From the NCBI RefSeq assembly GCF_002025705.1, contig NZ_CP018846.1:1975501-2039500 (forward strand): a stretch of 64,000 nt of DNA, read 5' to 3'. Positions 45,794 to 55,033 of the stretch are shown here, piece after piece (position 1 is the first letter of the stretch; every line of letters begins with the position of its first letter). The notes beneath the pieces are model-generated. The model had not been told where the DNA came from, ran no database searches, and worked only from the letters and a program-made list of their open reading frames with translations. The translations under genes and the position numbers were made by a program. The stretch comes from Pseudomonas putida (GTDB lineage: Bacteria > Pseudomonadota > Gammaproteobacteria > Pseudomonadales > Pseudomonadaceae).

Positions 45794-46390
45794 CTACTCG
45801 TCCACCCCAACCCACCCACCATCGAACTCACCCATGGCATCCAGCAGCGCTTCCTGGAAATACGCCAGCGACGCCCGGTCGAACAGCAGCTGCAACGCCG
45901 GTAGCTCATCACTCCCGACATTCACCACGATCACATTGATCCGCGCCGCCGAAGTCTGCGCCACGGCCCCGACCGCAAACGCCTGCAAACGCAGATCGAC
46001 CCCGCACAACTTGGCCATCACCGCACTGCAATGCTCCCCTGACAGCTGCAACCAGGCATGGCTGTCCTGGCGCGGCAGCAGGTAGTTGCGCCGGGCATCC
46101 TGCACCCATGCCTGTTCTTCGGCGGCTACCCGTGCACCCTGGTCGGCAAAGCTGCCCAGCAACAGATACTCGCTGGCCGACAGGCGCGCCACCCAGCTGC
46201 CGTCATCCTGGCGCAACGCCTGGTTGGGCAGCGCTGGCAAACGGTAGCCGAGTTCCTGCAAATACGCCGCACTGTCCCCCCCACGAAACCCGACCCGCGC
46301 CAGGTCGGTCAGGTCGCTCAACGCGCAGGTGTGCAGCAGCTCGGCCCGGGGGCTGCGTGGGATGAAGGCTTCGGCTTTCAGACTGGTCAT
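45794..46390 (-). CDS. soxG: Sarcosine oxidase-like gamma subunit
   Basis: This 198-residue subunit is weakly conserved by family habit but recognisable from position and from the 'VGFRGGDSAAYLQELG' and 'ASEYLLLG' motifs. It is structurally a GcvT-like fragment that packs against the alpha subunit. It starts 3 bases after the alpha-subunit stop and is the last gene of the operon. Confidence 0.88.
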   Translation of the reverse strand: MTSLKAEAFIPRSPRAELLHTCALSDLTDLARVGFRGGDSAAYLQELGYRLPALPNQALRQDDGSWVARLSASEYLLLGSFADQGARVAAEEQAWVQDARRNYLLPRQDSHAWLQLSGEHCSAVMAKLCGVDLRLQAFAVGAVAQTSAARINVIVVNVGSDELPALQLLFDRASLAYFQEALLDAMGEFDGGWVGVDE

Positions 46391-46393
46391 GGC

Positions 46394-49297
46394 TCAGAGC
46401 TCCTGGCGCAGGTTGTTTGGGTCATGGAAGGGCAGTTGCACCACCTTGGCATTGACCATCAGGCCGCCTTCAACGCGGATCGGGATGTGCATGCCAGGCG
46501 TCGCCTGATGGGCGCCGGCATAGGCCAGGCCGATGATCTGCCCCAGGGTTTGCGAGTACTCGCAGGAAGTGACGTTGCCGCTGATGTCCGGGCCGTCCAG
46601 CACCAGGTGGCCTTCCAGTGGCTGCGGGCTGCCCTTGGGCAGGGTAAAACCGACCAGCTTGCGTTTGAGCGGCTGCGCTTCAAGAATCTCGATCGAGCGC
46701 TTGCCGACGAAGAACGGCTTCTTGCGGCCGATCGCCCACTGCATGTCGATTTCCGCCGGGTGGGTCATGCCATCGGTGTCCTGGCTGATGATCACGTGGC
46801 CTTTTTCCAGGCGCAGCAGGCGCTGGGTCTCGACGCCGAAAGGGCGGATGCCCAGCCCTGCACCGGCCTGCATCAGGGCGTCCCACAGGCGCTCGGCGTG
46901 GCGCGCCGGCACGTGCACTTCGTAACCCAGCTCGCCGACGAAGCCGACGCGCAGGATACGCGCCGGGATGCCGGCCACCGTGCCCAGGCGTACACCCAGG
47001 TAGGGGAAAGCAGCGGCCGACAGGTCGACATCGTCACAGACCTTGGCCAGCACCTGGCGCGACAGAGGCCCGGCCAGGTTGACCGCGGCCAGCGCGGCAG
47101 TCACGTTGGTGATGTCCACGTCCAGGCGCCACTGCGCGTTCCACTTGAGCATCTGCTGGTAGATACGGTCGACACCGCTGGTGGTGGCAGTGACGTAGAA
47201 GTGCTGCTCGGCCAGCCGCGCACAGACGCCGTCGTCGATCACCACGCCGTGCTCGTTGGTCATCAGTGCATAGCGGGTGCGGCCGATGGCCAGTTTGGCG
47301 AAGCCGAAGGTATACAGGCGCTCCAGCAGTTCGGCGGCGTCCGGGCCGCGCACGTCCAGGCCGCCGAGGGTGGAGACGTCGATCAGGCCGACTTTCTCGC
47401 GCACATGGCGCGCCTCCTCCTGCATGCAGCGCTCACGCTCTTCGGGCTTGCCGTAAAAGGCCGGACGCTGCCAGATGCCCGCAGGCATCATCTTCGCGCC
47501 GGCTTGCAGGTGGCGGCGGTGCATTGGCGTCTGCCGGTACGGGTCGAATGCGCGACCGGCGACATGCGCCAGCTTCTCTGCCTGGAACGGCGGGCGGGCG
47601 GTGGTCACCCCGGTTTCGCTGATGCTGCGGCCGGTGGCCTGGGCCACCAGGCGCGCGGTGGGCAGTGCCGAGTGGCGGCCCTGGGACGGGCCCATGCCGA
47701 CCGTGGAGAAGCGCTTGACCAGTTGCACGTCGCGGTAGCCGCTGCGGGTGGCGTTGACGATATCGCGCACTTGCAGGTCCTCGTCGAAGTCGACGAAGTC
47801 CTTGCCCTTGGGGTGCGGGAAGATCGGCCAGGGGAAGTTGACCTTGGCCTCGGCAACGTAGGCCGATGGCGTAGGTGCTTGCAGGCCCAGCGCTGCGAGT
47901 GCTTCAGCGGCGCCGCGGCTGGCGTCGGTGAGCACGTTGTCCAGGCGGTGGCGGCCGTTCACGGAACCTGCGATATCCAGCCCGGCTGGCAGGTTGCTGA
48001 TGGCGAACTCGTCACGGTCGACGTCATAGGCCAGCTTGCCACCGGCCTGGCACAGCAGTTGGTACACCGGCATGTAGCCGGCGGACATGCACAGCAGGTC
48101 GCAGGCCACACGCAGGCCCTGCTCGGCAACCTTGCCCTGGCCAGTGACCGGGCGGATGTCCGCGCCCGTGACATGGCGCATGCCCGCTTCGTGCAGGGCT
48201 TCATAGACGGTGCAGCCCAGGTGCAGTGGAATGTCGCGGCGCTTCAGCTCGCTGGCCAGCGCGGCATCGGCAGGCGCGGCGCGCATGTCGACCAGGGCGG
48301 CAATGGCCACGCCTTGCTCCTGCAGGTCGAGCGCGGCGAGGTAGCCGTCATCGTGGCCGGTGAGGATCACCGCGCGCTGCCCCGGCTTCACGGCGTAAAG
48401 CTTCATCAGCCGCTGCGCGGCACTGGTCAGCATCACCCCGGGCAGGTCGTTGTTGCGGAACACCACCGGCTGGTCGAACGAGCCGGCCGCCACCAGGCAG
48501 CGCGTGGCCCGCACTTTGTACAGGCGCTTGTGCTGGATCACCGGCAGGTAGTTATCGGTGAACCAGCCGTTGCAGGTGGCCTCGCACAGCACCTGGATGT
48601 TCGGGTGCCCATCGACGGCGGCCAGCAGTTCCTGGCGCAGGCTGCTGGCGCGGCTGCCGGCGATGTCGAAGCGGGCGTAGGTCAGCGAGCCGCCGAGCAC
48701 CGGCTGCTGCTCGACCAGCAGCACCTTGGCCCCGGCATTGGCCGCGTCCAGCGCAGCGCGCAGGCCGGCCGGGCCAGCACCGATGACGGCGACATCGACA
48801 AACAGATAGGCCTTGTCGTAGTACTGCGGCTTGAAGCCCTGGTCCAGCACGCCGAGGCCGGCCTTCTTGCGGATCAGCGGCTCCCAGACCTTCCACATGC
48901 CCTTGGGCTTGTAGAACGAGCGGTAGTAGAAGCCCACCGGCATGAAGCGCGAGAACTTGCCCAGATAGGCGTCGCGGTCGTGTTCCAGGCTGCCGCTGAA
49001 ATTCTGCCCGGTGACCACCTGGCCATCACGGGCGGCCTCCATGTCGGCCAGCACGTTGGGCTCTTCGGGTAGTTGCACCAGGGTGTTGGCGTCCTGCCCG
49101 GCCATGCTCAGCGGGCCACGCGGGCGGTGGTATTTGAACGAGCGCGACAGCAGCCAGCGGCCGTTGCCAAGCAGGGCGCTGGCAATGGTGTCACCGGCAA
49201 AGCCCGGGCAGGCCTGGCCGTCGAATTCGAAACGAATGGGTCGCTCGCGGTCGATCAGCAGGCCCATGGGCGCGGGGAGGCGAGTGTGGCTGTTCAT
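46394..49297 (-). CDS. soxA: Sarcosine oxidase-like alpha subunit (NAD+ and tetrahydrofolate domains)
   Basis: This 967-residue protein has, in order: an N-terminal 2Fe-2S-like fold without iron ligands (residues ~10-100), a dinucleotide-binding oxidoreductase core (FVDVAVIGAGPAGLRAALDAAN near residue 170), and a C-terminal GcvT/aminomethyltransferase domain (from ~590; GIRPFGVETQRLLRLEKGH). In heterotetrameric sarcosine oxidase the imine made at the beta-subunit flavin travels to the folate site here, giving 5,10-methylene-tetrahydrofolate. It is slightly shorter than the ~1000 residues of classical SoxA. It overlaps soxD by four bases (ATGA). Confidence 0.93.
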   Translation of the reverse strand: MNSHTRLPAPMGLLIDRERPIRFEFDGQACPGFAGDTIASALLGNGRWLLSRSFKYHRPRGPLSMAGQDANTLVQLPEEPNVLADMEAARDGQVVTGQNFSGSLEHDRDAYLGKFSRFMPVGFYYRSFYKPKGMWKVWEPLIRKKAGLGVLDQGFKPQYYDKAYLFVDVAVIGAGPAGLRAALDAANAGAKVLLVEQQPVLGGSLTYARFDIAGSRASSLRQELLAAVDGHPNIQVLCEATCNGWFTDNYLPVIQHKRLYKVRATRCLVAAGSFDQPVVFRNNDLPGVMLTSAAQRLMKLYAVKPGQRAVILTGHDDGYLAALDLQEQGVAIAALVDMRAAPADAALASELKRRDIPLHLGCTVYEALHEAGMRHVTGADIRPVTGQGKVAEQGLRVACDLLCMSAGYMPVYQLLCQAGGKLAYDVDRDEFAISNLPAGLDIAGSVNGRHRLDNVLTDASRGAAEALAALGLQAPTPSAYVAEAKVNFPWPIFPHPKGKDFVDFDEDLQVRDIVNATRSGYRDVQLVKRFSTVGMGPSQGRHSALPTARLVAQATGRSISETGVTTARPPFQAEKLAHVAGRAFDPYRQTPMHRRHLQAGAKMMPAGIWQRPAFYGKPEERERCMQEEARHVREKVGLIDVSTLGGLDVRGPDAAELLERLYTFGFAKLAIGRTRYALMTNEHGVVIDDGVCARLAEQHFYVTATTSGVDRIYQQMLKWNAQWRLDVDITNVTAALAAVNLAGPLSRQVLAKVCDDVDLSAAAFPYLGVRLGTVAGIPARILRVGFVGELGYEVHVPARHAERLWDALMQAGAGLGIRPFGVETQRLLRLEKGHVIISQDTDGMTHPAEIDMQWAIGRKKPFFVGKRSIEILEAQPLKRKLVGFTLPKGSPQPLEGHLVLDGPDISGNVTSCEYSQTLGQIIGLAYAGAHQATPGMHIPIRVEGGLMVNAKVVQLPFHDPNNLRQEL

Positions 49298-49599
49298 CCG
49301 GCGATCTCCGGGGTGGCGGCAGGGCTGAAGTCGACGCGGCGGTCGAACAGTTCTTTGGGGTCGAAGGTGCGCAGTACCTGGTCGCTGAGGGTGTGGCGCT
49401 CAGCCAGGAACCAATAGCTGGAGGCGTTGTGCAGCCACCACTCGATGACCACGCCGGCCAGGTTGTCGCTGTTGAACACGTAGTCGGCCCACTCGGCGTC
49501 ACTGCAACTGGCCGGGTCGGGCATGTGCTTGAACTCGCCGCCGTAGGTGAACTCGCTGATGTTGCGCGGGCCGTTCAAGGGGCAGGTCAGGATCTTCAT
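49294..49599 (-). CDS. soxD: Sarcosine oxidase-like delta subunit lacking typical zinc cysteines
   Basis: This 101-residue subunit is the small clamp of the heterotetramer. Classical delta subunits bind zinc with a CPxCG pair near the N-terminus and an HxxGC motif later. Here the first motif reads C6-P-L-N-G, so the second Cys is Asn, and the later motif reads H57-N-A-S-S, so its Cys is Ser. The rest (PRNISEFTYGGEF, then WWLHNASSYWFLAERHT) keeps the family shape. Zinc is therefore probably not bound. It lies between soxB and soxA with a four-base overlap to soxA. Confidence 0.88.
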   Translation of the reverse strand: MKILTCPLNGPRNISEFTYGGEFKHMPDPASCSDAEWADYVFNSDNLAGVVIEWWLHNASSYWFLAERHTLSDQVLRTFDPKELFDRRVDFSPAATPEIAG

Positions 49600-49611
49600 C
49601 GTCGTATGCTC

Positions 49612-50853
49612 CTAGTGGCTGGCCGCGGTGGCGCCCATTTCGTTGACTTGCTGGAAGCGGCTGAAGCGCTCCAGGGCAAATGGCGCAATCATGTCTGGCA
49701 CCTTGCCGCCGCTGGCGACCAGCTCGGCCATGGTCTTGCCGCAGATCGGCGTCGCCTTGAAGCCCCAAGTGCCCCAGCCGGCGTCCAGGTAATAGTTCTC
49801 GACCGGCGACAGGCCCATGATCGGGCTGTAGTCCGGGGTCATGTCGGTCATCCCGGCCCACTGGCGCATCAGCTTGGCGTTGGCCATGAACGGGAACATC
49901 TCGATGGCATGGGCCAGCAGGCTTTCCTTGAGGTCGAGGGTGGAGCGGGTGTTGTACAGCGGGTACGGGTCGGAGCCGCCGCCGAAGACGATCTCGCCAC
50001 GGCTGGTCTGCTGCACGTAGCAGTGCAGTGCCGAAGAGCTCACCAGCGGGTCAAGGAACGGTTTGAATGGCTGGGTGACCATGGCTTGCAGCGGGTAGGT
50101 GTGGATCGGCGCACGGATGCCGGCCTTGGCCATCAGTAGCGAACTGGCACCGGCCACCGCCTGCACCACGCAACCGCACTGCACGGTGCCACGGTTGGTC
50201 TTGACCGCTTCGATGCGGCCGTTGCGGATCAACAGGTCCTGCACTTCGGTCAGCTGGTGGATCTCCACGCCGCGCTTGGCGGCCTGCTTGGCGTAGCCCC
50301 AGGCCACTGCGTCGTGGCGCGCGGTGGCGCCATCGATGTGCCACAGCCCGGCGAGCACCGGCAAGTGCCCGGGGTCGAGGTTCAGGCTTGGCACCAGCTC
50401 GCGGATCTGCTGGCGGTCGATCATTTCGGTGCGCCCGCCGAAGTGCTTGTTGACTTCGGCGCGCTGGCGGAAGGCGCGCACCGTGGCGTCGGTGTGCGCC
50501 AAGGTCAGTTGGCCACGCTCGGAGTACATGATGTTGAAGTCGAATTCGTTGGACAGGTTCTGGAACATCCGCACCGATTCTGCGTAGAAGCGCACGCCCT
50601 CCGAAGTCAGGTAGTTGGAGCGGATCACCGCCGTGTTGCGCGCAGTGTTGCCGCCGCCCAGGTAGGCCTTTTCCAGCACCGCGACATTGGTCACGCCGTG
50701 ATACCTGGCCAGGTAGTAGGCGATGGCCAGGCCATGGCCGCCGCCGCCGATGATCACCACGTCGTAGCGTGGCTTGAGTTCGCACGGTGGCGGCAGGTCG
50801 ACCTCCACCGGGTAGTCGGCGCTCAGGCCGTATTTCAGCAGGGCGAAAGGCAT
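49612..50853 (-). CDS. soxB: Sarcosine oxidase-like beta subunit (flavoprotein)
   Basis: This 413-residue FAD-dependent amine oxidase of the DAO/MSOX family has the N-terminal dinucleotide motif [18 protein letters not shown]. It is the catalytic subunit that oxidises an N-methyl or secondary amino acid to its imine with oxygen. ATG at 50853 lies inside the end of folD (19-base overlap) with AGGAG eight bases upstream. Substrate assignment to sarcosine is by family only; the unusual gene order and altered delta subunit leave room for another N-methyl amino acid. Confidence 0.92.
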   Translation of the reverse strand: MPFALLKYGLSADYPVEVDLPPPCELKPRYDVVIIGGGGHGLAIAYYLARYHGVTNVAVLEKAYLGGGNTARNTAVIRSNYLTSEGVRFYAESVRMFQNLSNEFDFNIMYSERGQLTLAHTDATVRAFRQRAEVNKHFGGRTEMIDRQQIRELVPSLNLDPGHLPVLAGLWHIDGATARHDAVAWGYAKQAAKRGVEIHQLTEVQDLLIRNGRIEAVKTNRGTVQCGCVVQAVAGASSLLMAKAGIRAPIHTYPLQAMVTQPFKPFLDPLVSSSALHCYVQQTSRGEIVFGGGSDPYPLYNTRSTLDLKESLLAHAIEMFPFMANAKLMRQWAGMTDMTPDYSPIMGLSPVENYYLDAGWGTWGFKATPICGKTMAELVASGGKVPDMIAPFALERFSRFQQVNEMGATAASH

Positions 50854-51746
50854 GCGGTGCGCTCCTGGTGGGCGGCCTGTTGCTGCAGGTCGAGGGCGAG
50901 CAGGGTGTTTTTCATCAGGTAGGCGATGGTCATCGGGCCGACGCCGCCGGGTACCGGGGTGATGGCGGCGACCTGTGGCAGTGCGGCGGCGAAGTCGACG
51001 TCACCGACCAGGCGGCTGTGGCCGGCCTCCTCGATGCGATTGATGCCGACGTCGATCACCACCGCGCCGGGCTTGAGCCAGTCGGCACCGATCAGGCGCG
51101 GCTTGCCGACGGCGGCGACGACGATATCGGCCTGGCGGCACAGTGCTGGCAAGTCGCGGCTGCGCGAGTGCACCACGGTCACCGTGCAGTCGGCCTGCAG
51201 CAGCAGGGCGGCCATGGGTTTGCCGACGATGTTCGAGCGGCCGACCACCAACGCATGCTTGCCGCGCAATTCGCCGCAGGCATCGCGCAGCAAACGCATG
51301 CAGCCGCTGGGTGTGCAGGGGGTGAGCACGTCACGCCCCTGGGCCAGGCCGCCGACGTTTTCGCTGTGGAAACCGTCGACGTCCTTCAGTGGGCTGATCG
51401 CCTGCAGAATGCGGTGTTCGTCCACATGCTCGGGCAACGGCAGTTGCACGAGGATGCCGTTGACCCCGGAGTCACGGTTGAGCCGGTCGATCAAGGTCAG
51501 CAGCTGCGCCTGGGTGGTGTCGGCAGGCAGGCGGTGTTCCAGCGAACGGATGCCCACTTCCTCGGCACGCAGCACCTTGTTGCGCACATACACCTGGCTG
51601 GCCGCGTCGGCCCCGACCAATACCACCGCCAGGCCCGGCTGCACGCCAGCCTGGCGCAAGCTCTGCACCTGCTCGCGGACCTCGGCCAGCACCCGCGCCG
51701 CAGTGGCCTTGCCGTCGATCAGCTTGATGCTGGGGATGGCGTTCAT
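50835..51746 (-). CDS. folD: FolD: methylene-THF dehydrogenase / methenyl-THF cyclohydrolase
   Basis: This 303-residue bifunctional enzyme has '[16 protein letters not shown]', the [17 protein letters not shown] motif, the Rossmann '[16 protein letters not shown]' and the C-terminal '[15 protein letters not shown]'. It oxidises 5,10-methylene-THF to 10-formyl-THF with NADP+. The C-terminus is about 20 residues longer than the usual 284-290. ATG at 51746 overlaps the purU stop (ATGA). As an operon member it is likely a dedicated copy beside the housekeeping folD. Confidence 0.93.
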   Translation of the reverse strand: MNAIPSIKLIDGKATAARVLAEVREQVQSLRQAGVQPGLAVVLVGADAASQVYVRNKVLRAEEVGIRSLEHRLPADTTQAQLLTLIDRLNRDSGVNGILVQLPLPEHVDEHRILQAISPLKDVDGFHSENVGGLAQGRDVLTPCTPSGCMRLLRDACGELRGKHALVVGRSNIVGKPMAALLLQADCTVTVVHSRSRDLPALCRQADIVVAAVGKPRLIGADWLKPGAVVIDVGINRIEEAGHSRLVGDVDFAAALPQVAAITPVPGGVGPMTIAYLMKNTLLALDLQQQAAHQERTACLSPC

Positions 51747-52609
51747 TTGAAGATCACCGTGCGGTCGTGGTTGAGGAACACCCGGTGTTCGAGGTGGTAC
51801 TTCACTGCGCGGGACAGGGCGATGGTCTCGGTGTCGCGGCCGATCGCCACCAGGTCGTCGGGGGCGTAGGCGTGGTCCACGCGCTGCACTTCCTGTTCGA
51901 TGATCGGGCCTTCGTCGAGGTCGCTGGTGACGTAATGGGCGGTGGCGCCGATCAGCTTGACCCCGCGCTGGTAGGCCTGGTGATAGGGTTTGGCTCCCTT
52001 GAAGCCGGGCAGGAACGAGTGGTGGATGTTGATCGCCCGGCCCGACAGCTGGCGACACAGGTCATCGGAGAGAATCTGCATGTAGCGCGCAAGCACCACC
52101 AGCTCGGTGCCGGTGTCCTCGACGATGCGCATCAGCGCGGCTTCCTGCTCGGCCTTGGTCTCCTTGGTCACCGGCAGGTAGACGAAGCGGATGCCCTGGC
52201 GCTCGGCCATCGGCCGCAGGTCGAGGTGGTTGGAGACCACGGCGGTGATCTGCATGTCCAGCTCGCCCTTGGCGTGGCGGTAGAGCAGGTCGGCCAGGCA
52301 GTGGTCGAACTTGCTGACCATCAGCAACACGCGCAGCGGCCGGGCACTGCTGTGCAGGCTCCAGTCCATGTCGAAACGCCGGGCCACGTCGGTAAAGCCC
52401 GCTTGCAGTTGCGGGGTGTCACCAGTGATGCCGGTGTTATAGCGGAACACGGCGCGCATGAAGAAGCGGCCATTGTCCTCGTCGTCGAACTGCGCCATCT
52501 CGCTGATGTAGCAACCGTGCTCGGCCAGGTATGTGGTCACCGCGGCGACGATGCCGGACACGGCCGGGCAACTGACGCGCAGGATGAAATGATCGGGAGC
52601 GGGGTGCAT
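51743..52609 (-). CDS. purU: PurU: 10-formyl-tetrahydrofolate deformylase
   Basis: This 288-residue enzyme has an N-terminal ACT domain (residues 1-80: [24 protein letters not shown]) and a C-terminal formyltransferase-fold hydrolase domain with the catalytic N and H of '[21 protein letters not shown]' and D in '[12 protein letters not shown]'. It releases formate and free THF. It is the first gene of the purU-folD-soxBDAG operon. ATG at 52609 has GAGG about 10 bases upstream; a longer in-frame start at 52657 adds residues unlike the family. Confidence 0.93.
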   Translation of the reverse strand: MHPAPDHFILRVSCPAVSGIVAAVTTYLAEHGCYISEMAQFDDEDNGRFFMRAVFRYNTGITGDTPQLQAGFTDVARRFDMDWSLHSSARPLRVLLMVSKFDHCLADLLYRHAKGELDMQITAVVSNHLDLRPMAERQGIRFVYLPVTKETKAEQEAALMRIVEDTGTELVVLARYMQILSDDLCRQLSGRAINIHHSFLPGFKGAKPYHQAYQRGVKLIGATAHYVTSDLDEGPIIEQEVQRVDHAYAPDDLVAIGRDTETIALSRAVKYHLEHRVFLNHDRTVIFK

Positions 52610-52694
52610 GTCGGATAGGCCTCGTGATGGAGTGGGGCAGGTCGGGCACAAGGGCAAAAGAAGTTTCGCGGCGGGCGAAGTGGTGTTTCTTGGT

Positions 52695-52711
52695 GGGAAT
52701 ATAAATTTCCC
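52695..52711. promoter_or_regulatory. Inverted repeat GGGAA-N7-TTCCC upstream of purU operon
   Basis: A symmetric site (gggaatataaatttccc) lies about 90 bases before purU in an otherwise gene-free 223-base region. It is a plausible operator or activator site for the purU-folD-sox operon; no regulator gene is adjacent to support it. Confidence 0.35.
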
Positions 52712-52832
52712 TTGGGCGATTTATAGGCGAAGGGAGGGGCTGCGGTCTAGTAGTTTGTGAAATTTTTTATCCTGTCAGGAAAGTTCTGGTCAGGCGTTCA
52801 CCGCGAACTGGCCGTGAGGCTATGCTTGCTCC

Positions 52833-53234
52833 ATGAGCTCCCCACCCCCTCTTCGCCAACCGTGCCCCCCTGGCGCCTGTGACTGCGGCCGCGAACACCT
52901 GGCCGAGCACCCGCCGGCGGCCCAGCGCATCCTTCTGCTGACCCGCCAGGAAGAGAAGCGCCTGCTCGAACGCCTGGAACACCTCAAGGACCTCGAAGAC
53001 CTGCAGCGTCTGCAGCTGAAGCTGTACGAAAACCTCGGCATCCGCGTGCACATCAGTCCAGGCTTCAACGAGGTACGTACCATGCGCGGTATCGTTATTG
53101 AACTGGACGACCAGCCCGGGCTGTGCCGCAAGACCCGCCAGTCGATCCCGGCCGCGATCCGCCGGGGCCTGGAACGCAACCCAGAGGTGGCGTTCCGCTT
53201 GCTGGATGCTCACGACCTGTTGCGTAACACTTGA
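52833..53234 (+). CDS. Conserved hypothetical protein with Cys-rich N-terminus
   Basis: This 133-residue protein was not recognised. The N-terminus has a CPPGACDCGREHL cluster (three cysteines and a His), which could bind a metal. A charged, coiled-coil-like helix follows (residues ~38-68, rich in E, R, L), then a compact C-terminal domain. No signal peptide or membrane segment. It stands alone between the purU operon promoter and a REP-like repeat. No function can be assigned. Confidence 0.65.
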   Translation: MSSPPPLRQPCPPGACDCGREHLAEHPPAAQRILLLTRQEEKRLLERLEHLKDLEDLQRLQLKLYENLGIRVHISPGFNEVRTMRGIVIELDDQPGLCRKTRQSIPAAIRRGLERNPEVAFRLLDAHDLLRNT

Positions 53235-53252
53235 GACCAGACGCGATTTTGG

Positions 53253-53380
53253 TAGGAGCGGCCTTGCCGGGGCGCCGGACCGGTCGGAACGGGGCGCGAA
53301 GCGGCCCCAGGATTTCAGCGCTAATGCATAGATGACTGGGGCCGCTTCGCGCCCCGTTCGCGACACAAGGCCGCTCCTAC
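53253..53380. repeat. REP-like nested inverted repeat
   Basis: Outer arms 'gtaggagcggccttg' / 'caaggccgctcctac' and inner arms 'ggggcgcgaagcggcccc' / complement form a large stem-loop upstream of the mbtH promoter. It occupies half of the 252-base gap between the hypothetical gene and mbtH. Confidence 0.85.
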
Positions 53381-53401
53381 AGGGGTTCTTGCCGGGGCCG
53401 C

Positions 53402-53425
53402 TAATTTTTCTGAAGCTTCCTACGT
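53402..53425 (+). promoter_or_regulatory. Iron-starvation (PvdS/PfrI-type) promoter for mbtH operon
   Basis: TAATT (53402-53406), sixteen bases, then CGT (53423-53425) match the pyoverdine-sigma promoter pattern TAAAT-N16-CGT with one mismatch. It lies 62 bases before the mbtH ATG. Function of the next two genes in pyoverdine assembly supports the call. Confidence 0.65.
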
Positions 53426-53486
53426 CTACCTGAGAACCTCCCTGCGCCAAGCGCGCAGCGGCATCCAACACTCAAGGAGACAGGCA

Positions 53487-53708
53487 ATGACTTCCGTATT
53501 CGACCGCGACGATATCCAGTTCCAGGTAGTGGTCAACCACGAAGAGCAATATTCCATCTGGCCGGACTACAAGGCCATCCCCGAAGGCTGGCGCGCAGTG
53601 GGCAAGAGCGGCCTGAAGAAGGACTGCCTGGCCTACATCGACGAAGTGTGGACCGACATGCGCCCCCTGAGCCTGCGCCAGCAGATGGCTGAAGCTGCCG
53701 CCCAGTGA
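53487..53708 (+). CDS. mbtH: MbtH-like protein
   Basis: This 73-residue protein is the usual MbtH length and has the family's tryptophans and signature: [28 protein letters not shown], then '[18 protein letters not shown]'. MbtH proteins bind and activate adenylation domains of non-ribosomal peptide synthetases, here presumably those of pyoverdine. ATG has AAGGAG about 9 bases upstream. Its stop overlaps the thioesterase start (GTGA). Corresponds to PA2412 of P. aeruginosa by neighbourhood. Confidence 0.95.
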   Translation: MTSVFDRDDIQFQVVVNHEEQYSIWPDYKAIPEGWRAVGKSGLKKDCLAYIDEVWTDMRPLSLRQQMAEAAAQ

Positions 53709-54424
53709 CCACGCTCAACCTGCTGTGCCTGCCTTACTCCGGGGCCAGTGCCATGGTCTACAGCCGCTGGCGGCGCAAGCTGCCGGCCTGGCTGCAGGTG
53801 CGCCCGGTGGAGTTGCCTGGGCGCGGCGCGCGCATGGGCGAGCCGCTGCAGACCGACATGCAGGCCTTGGCCCGGCAGCTGGCCAGCGAACAGCGGCTGG
53901 CCGCCAACGCCCCGTACGCGTTGCTTGGCCACAGCCTGGGCGCATTGCTGGCCTTCGAGCTGGCCCACGAACTGCACGCGCTGGGCTGCCCGCCACCGTC
54001 TGCGCTGTTCGCCTGTGGCACCGCAGCGCCGACCCGGCGCGAAGACTATGACGGCAACAACTGGCGCGTGCCCAAGAGCGACGATGAACTCAAGCACGAG
54101 CTGCGTGAGCTCAACGGCACCCCGCCAGAGGTGCTGGACAACGCCGAGCTGATGAGCCTGACGTTGCCGATCCTGCGCGCCGACTTTCTGCTCTGCGGCC
54201 GTTACCTCTACCGCCAGCGGCCGGCCTTGCAGTGCCCACTGCACGTGCTGGGTGGCGAGGCGGATCGGGCCAGCGCAGAGCAACTGCAGGCCTGGCGCCA
54301 GGAGACCCACGGCACGTTCACGCTGCAGATGTTCCCTGGCGGCCACTTCTTCATCCATGAGCACGAAGACCGCGTGCTCGGCGCGCTGACGCAGGCCCTT
54401 GAAGCGCATAGGCTTTCTGCCTGA
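53705..54424 (+). CDS. Type II thioesterase (NRPS proof-reading)
   Basis: This 239-residue alpha/beta hydrolase of the GrsT/PA2411 type has the nucleophile motif [14 protein letters not shown], the acid in the '[12 protein letters not shown]' region and the C-terminal His in '[11 protein letters not shown]'. It frees synthetases from wrongly loaded thioesters during pyoverdine assembly. GTG start at 53705 overlaps the mbtH stop. Order mbtH-thioesterase beside fpvF matches the pyoverdine region of P. aeruginosa, with two extra genes in between here. Confidence 0.92.
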   Translation: MTTLNLLCLPYSGASAMVYSRWRRKLPAWLQVRPVELPGRGARMGEPLQTDMQALARQLASEQRLAANAPYALLGHSLGALLAFELAHELHALGCPPPSALFACGTAAPTRREDYDGNNWRVPKSDDELKHELRELNGTPPEVLDNAELMSLTLPILRADFLLCGRYLYRQRPALQCPLHVLGGEADRASAEQLQAWRQETHGTFTLQMFPGGHFFIHEHEDRVLGALTQALEAHRLSA

Positions 54425-54481
54425 TTGACGTCGCCGCCCGCCTGGGGGAGGCTAGGCCTTTTCCCAGGCAAGGGGCAGACA

Positions 54482-55033
54482 ATGCTGATCGAACATCGCA
54501 AGGCCACGCTGCTGGTCGTCGACATCCAGGAAAAACTCATCGGCGCCATGAGCGACCCGCAAGGCACCGGCGACCGCGCGCGCTGGTTGCTGGCCGCCTG
54601 TGCCGACCTGGAGCTTCCGGTGGTGATCTCCGAGCAGTACCCCAAAGGTCTGGGCCATACCTTGGCAACACTGCTCGCCGCGGCCCCGGCTGCCGAGGTG
54701 GTGGAAAAGACCCACTTCTCCTGCGTGGCCGCCGAGTGCCTGCCTGCCAGCCTGATGGCCCGCGAGCAGGTGATCGTCTGCGGCATGGAAACCCACGTCT
54801 GCGTGCTGCAGACCGTGCTCGGCCTGCTGGCCCTGGGCAAACAGGTGTTCGTGGTCGAGGATGCCTGCGACAGCCGCACGCCGGCCAACAAGGCCGCGGG
54901 GCTGGCACGCATGCGCCAGGCCGGGGCGCAGGTGGTGACGCGGGAAATGGTGTTGTTCGAACTCATGGGCAGCGCCAGCCACCCGCAGTTCCGCCATATC
55001 AGCAAGACCTACATGGTCGGTGAACAGCCCTGA
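54482..55033 (+). CDS. Isochorismatase-family cysteine hydrolase (YcaC-like)
   Basis: This 183-residue hydrolase has the catalytic triad pattern of the family: D14 (LLVVDIQEKLIG), K in 'VVEKTHFSC' and C near 119 in 'VCGMETHVCVLQT'. The substrate is unknown; YcaC-type members are amidohydrolase-like. ATG at 54482 follows AAGGGG by six bases. It lies 57 bases after the thioesterase and overlaps the start of the lipoprotein gene, so it may be cotranscribed with either. Confidence 0.88.
   Translation: MLIEHRKATLLVVDIQEKLIGAMSDPQGTGDRARWLLAACADLELPVVISEQYPKGLGHTLATLLAAAPAAEVVEKTHFSCVAAECLPASLMAREQVIVCGMETHVCVLQTVLGLLALGKQVFVVEDACDSRTPANKAAGLARMRQAGAQVVTREMVLFELMGSASHPQFRHISKTYMVGEQP

Noticed and set aside
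46058..49072. A ~1000-codon open frame on the + strand opposite soxA
   Set aside because: It is antisense to a clear SoxA gene, has low-complexity His/Gln/Arg-rich translation typical of GC-rich shadow frames, and no ribosome-binding site.
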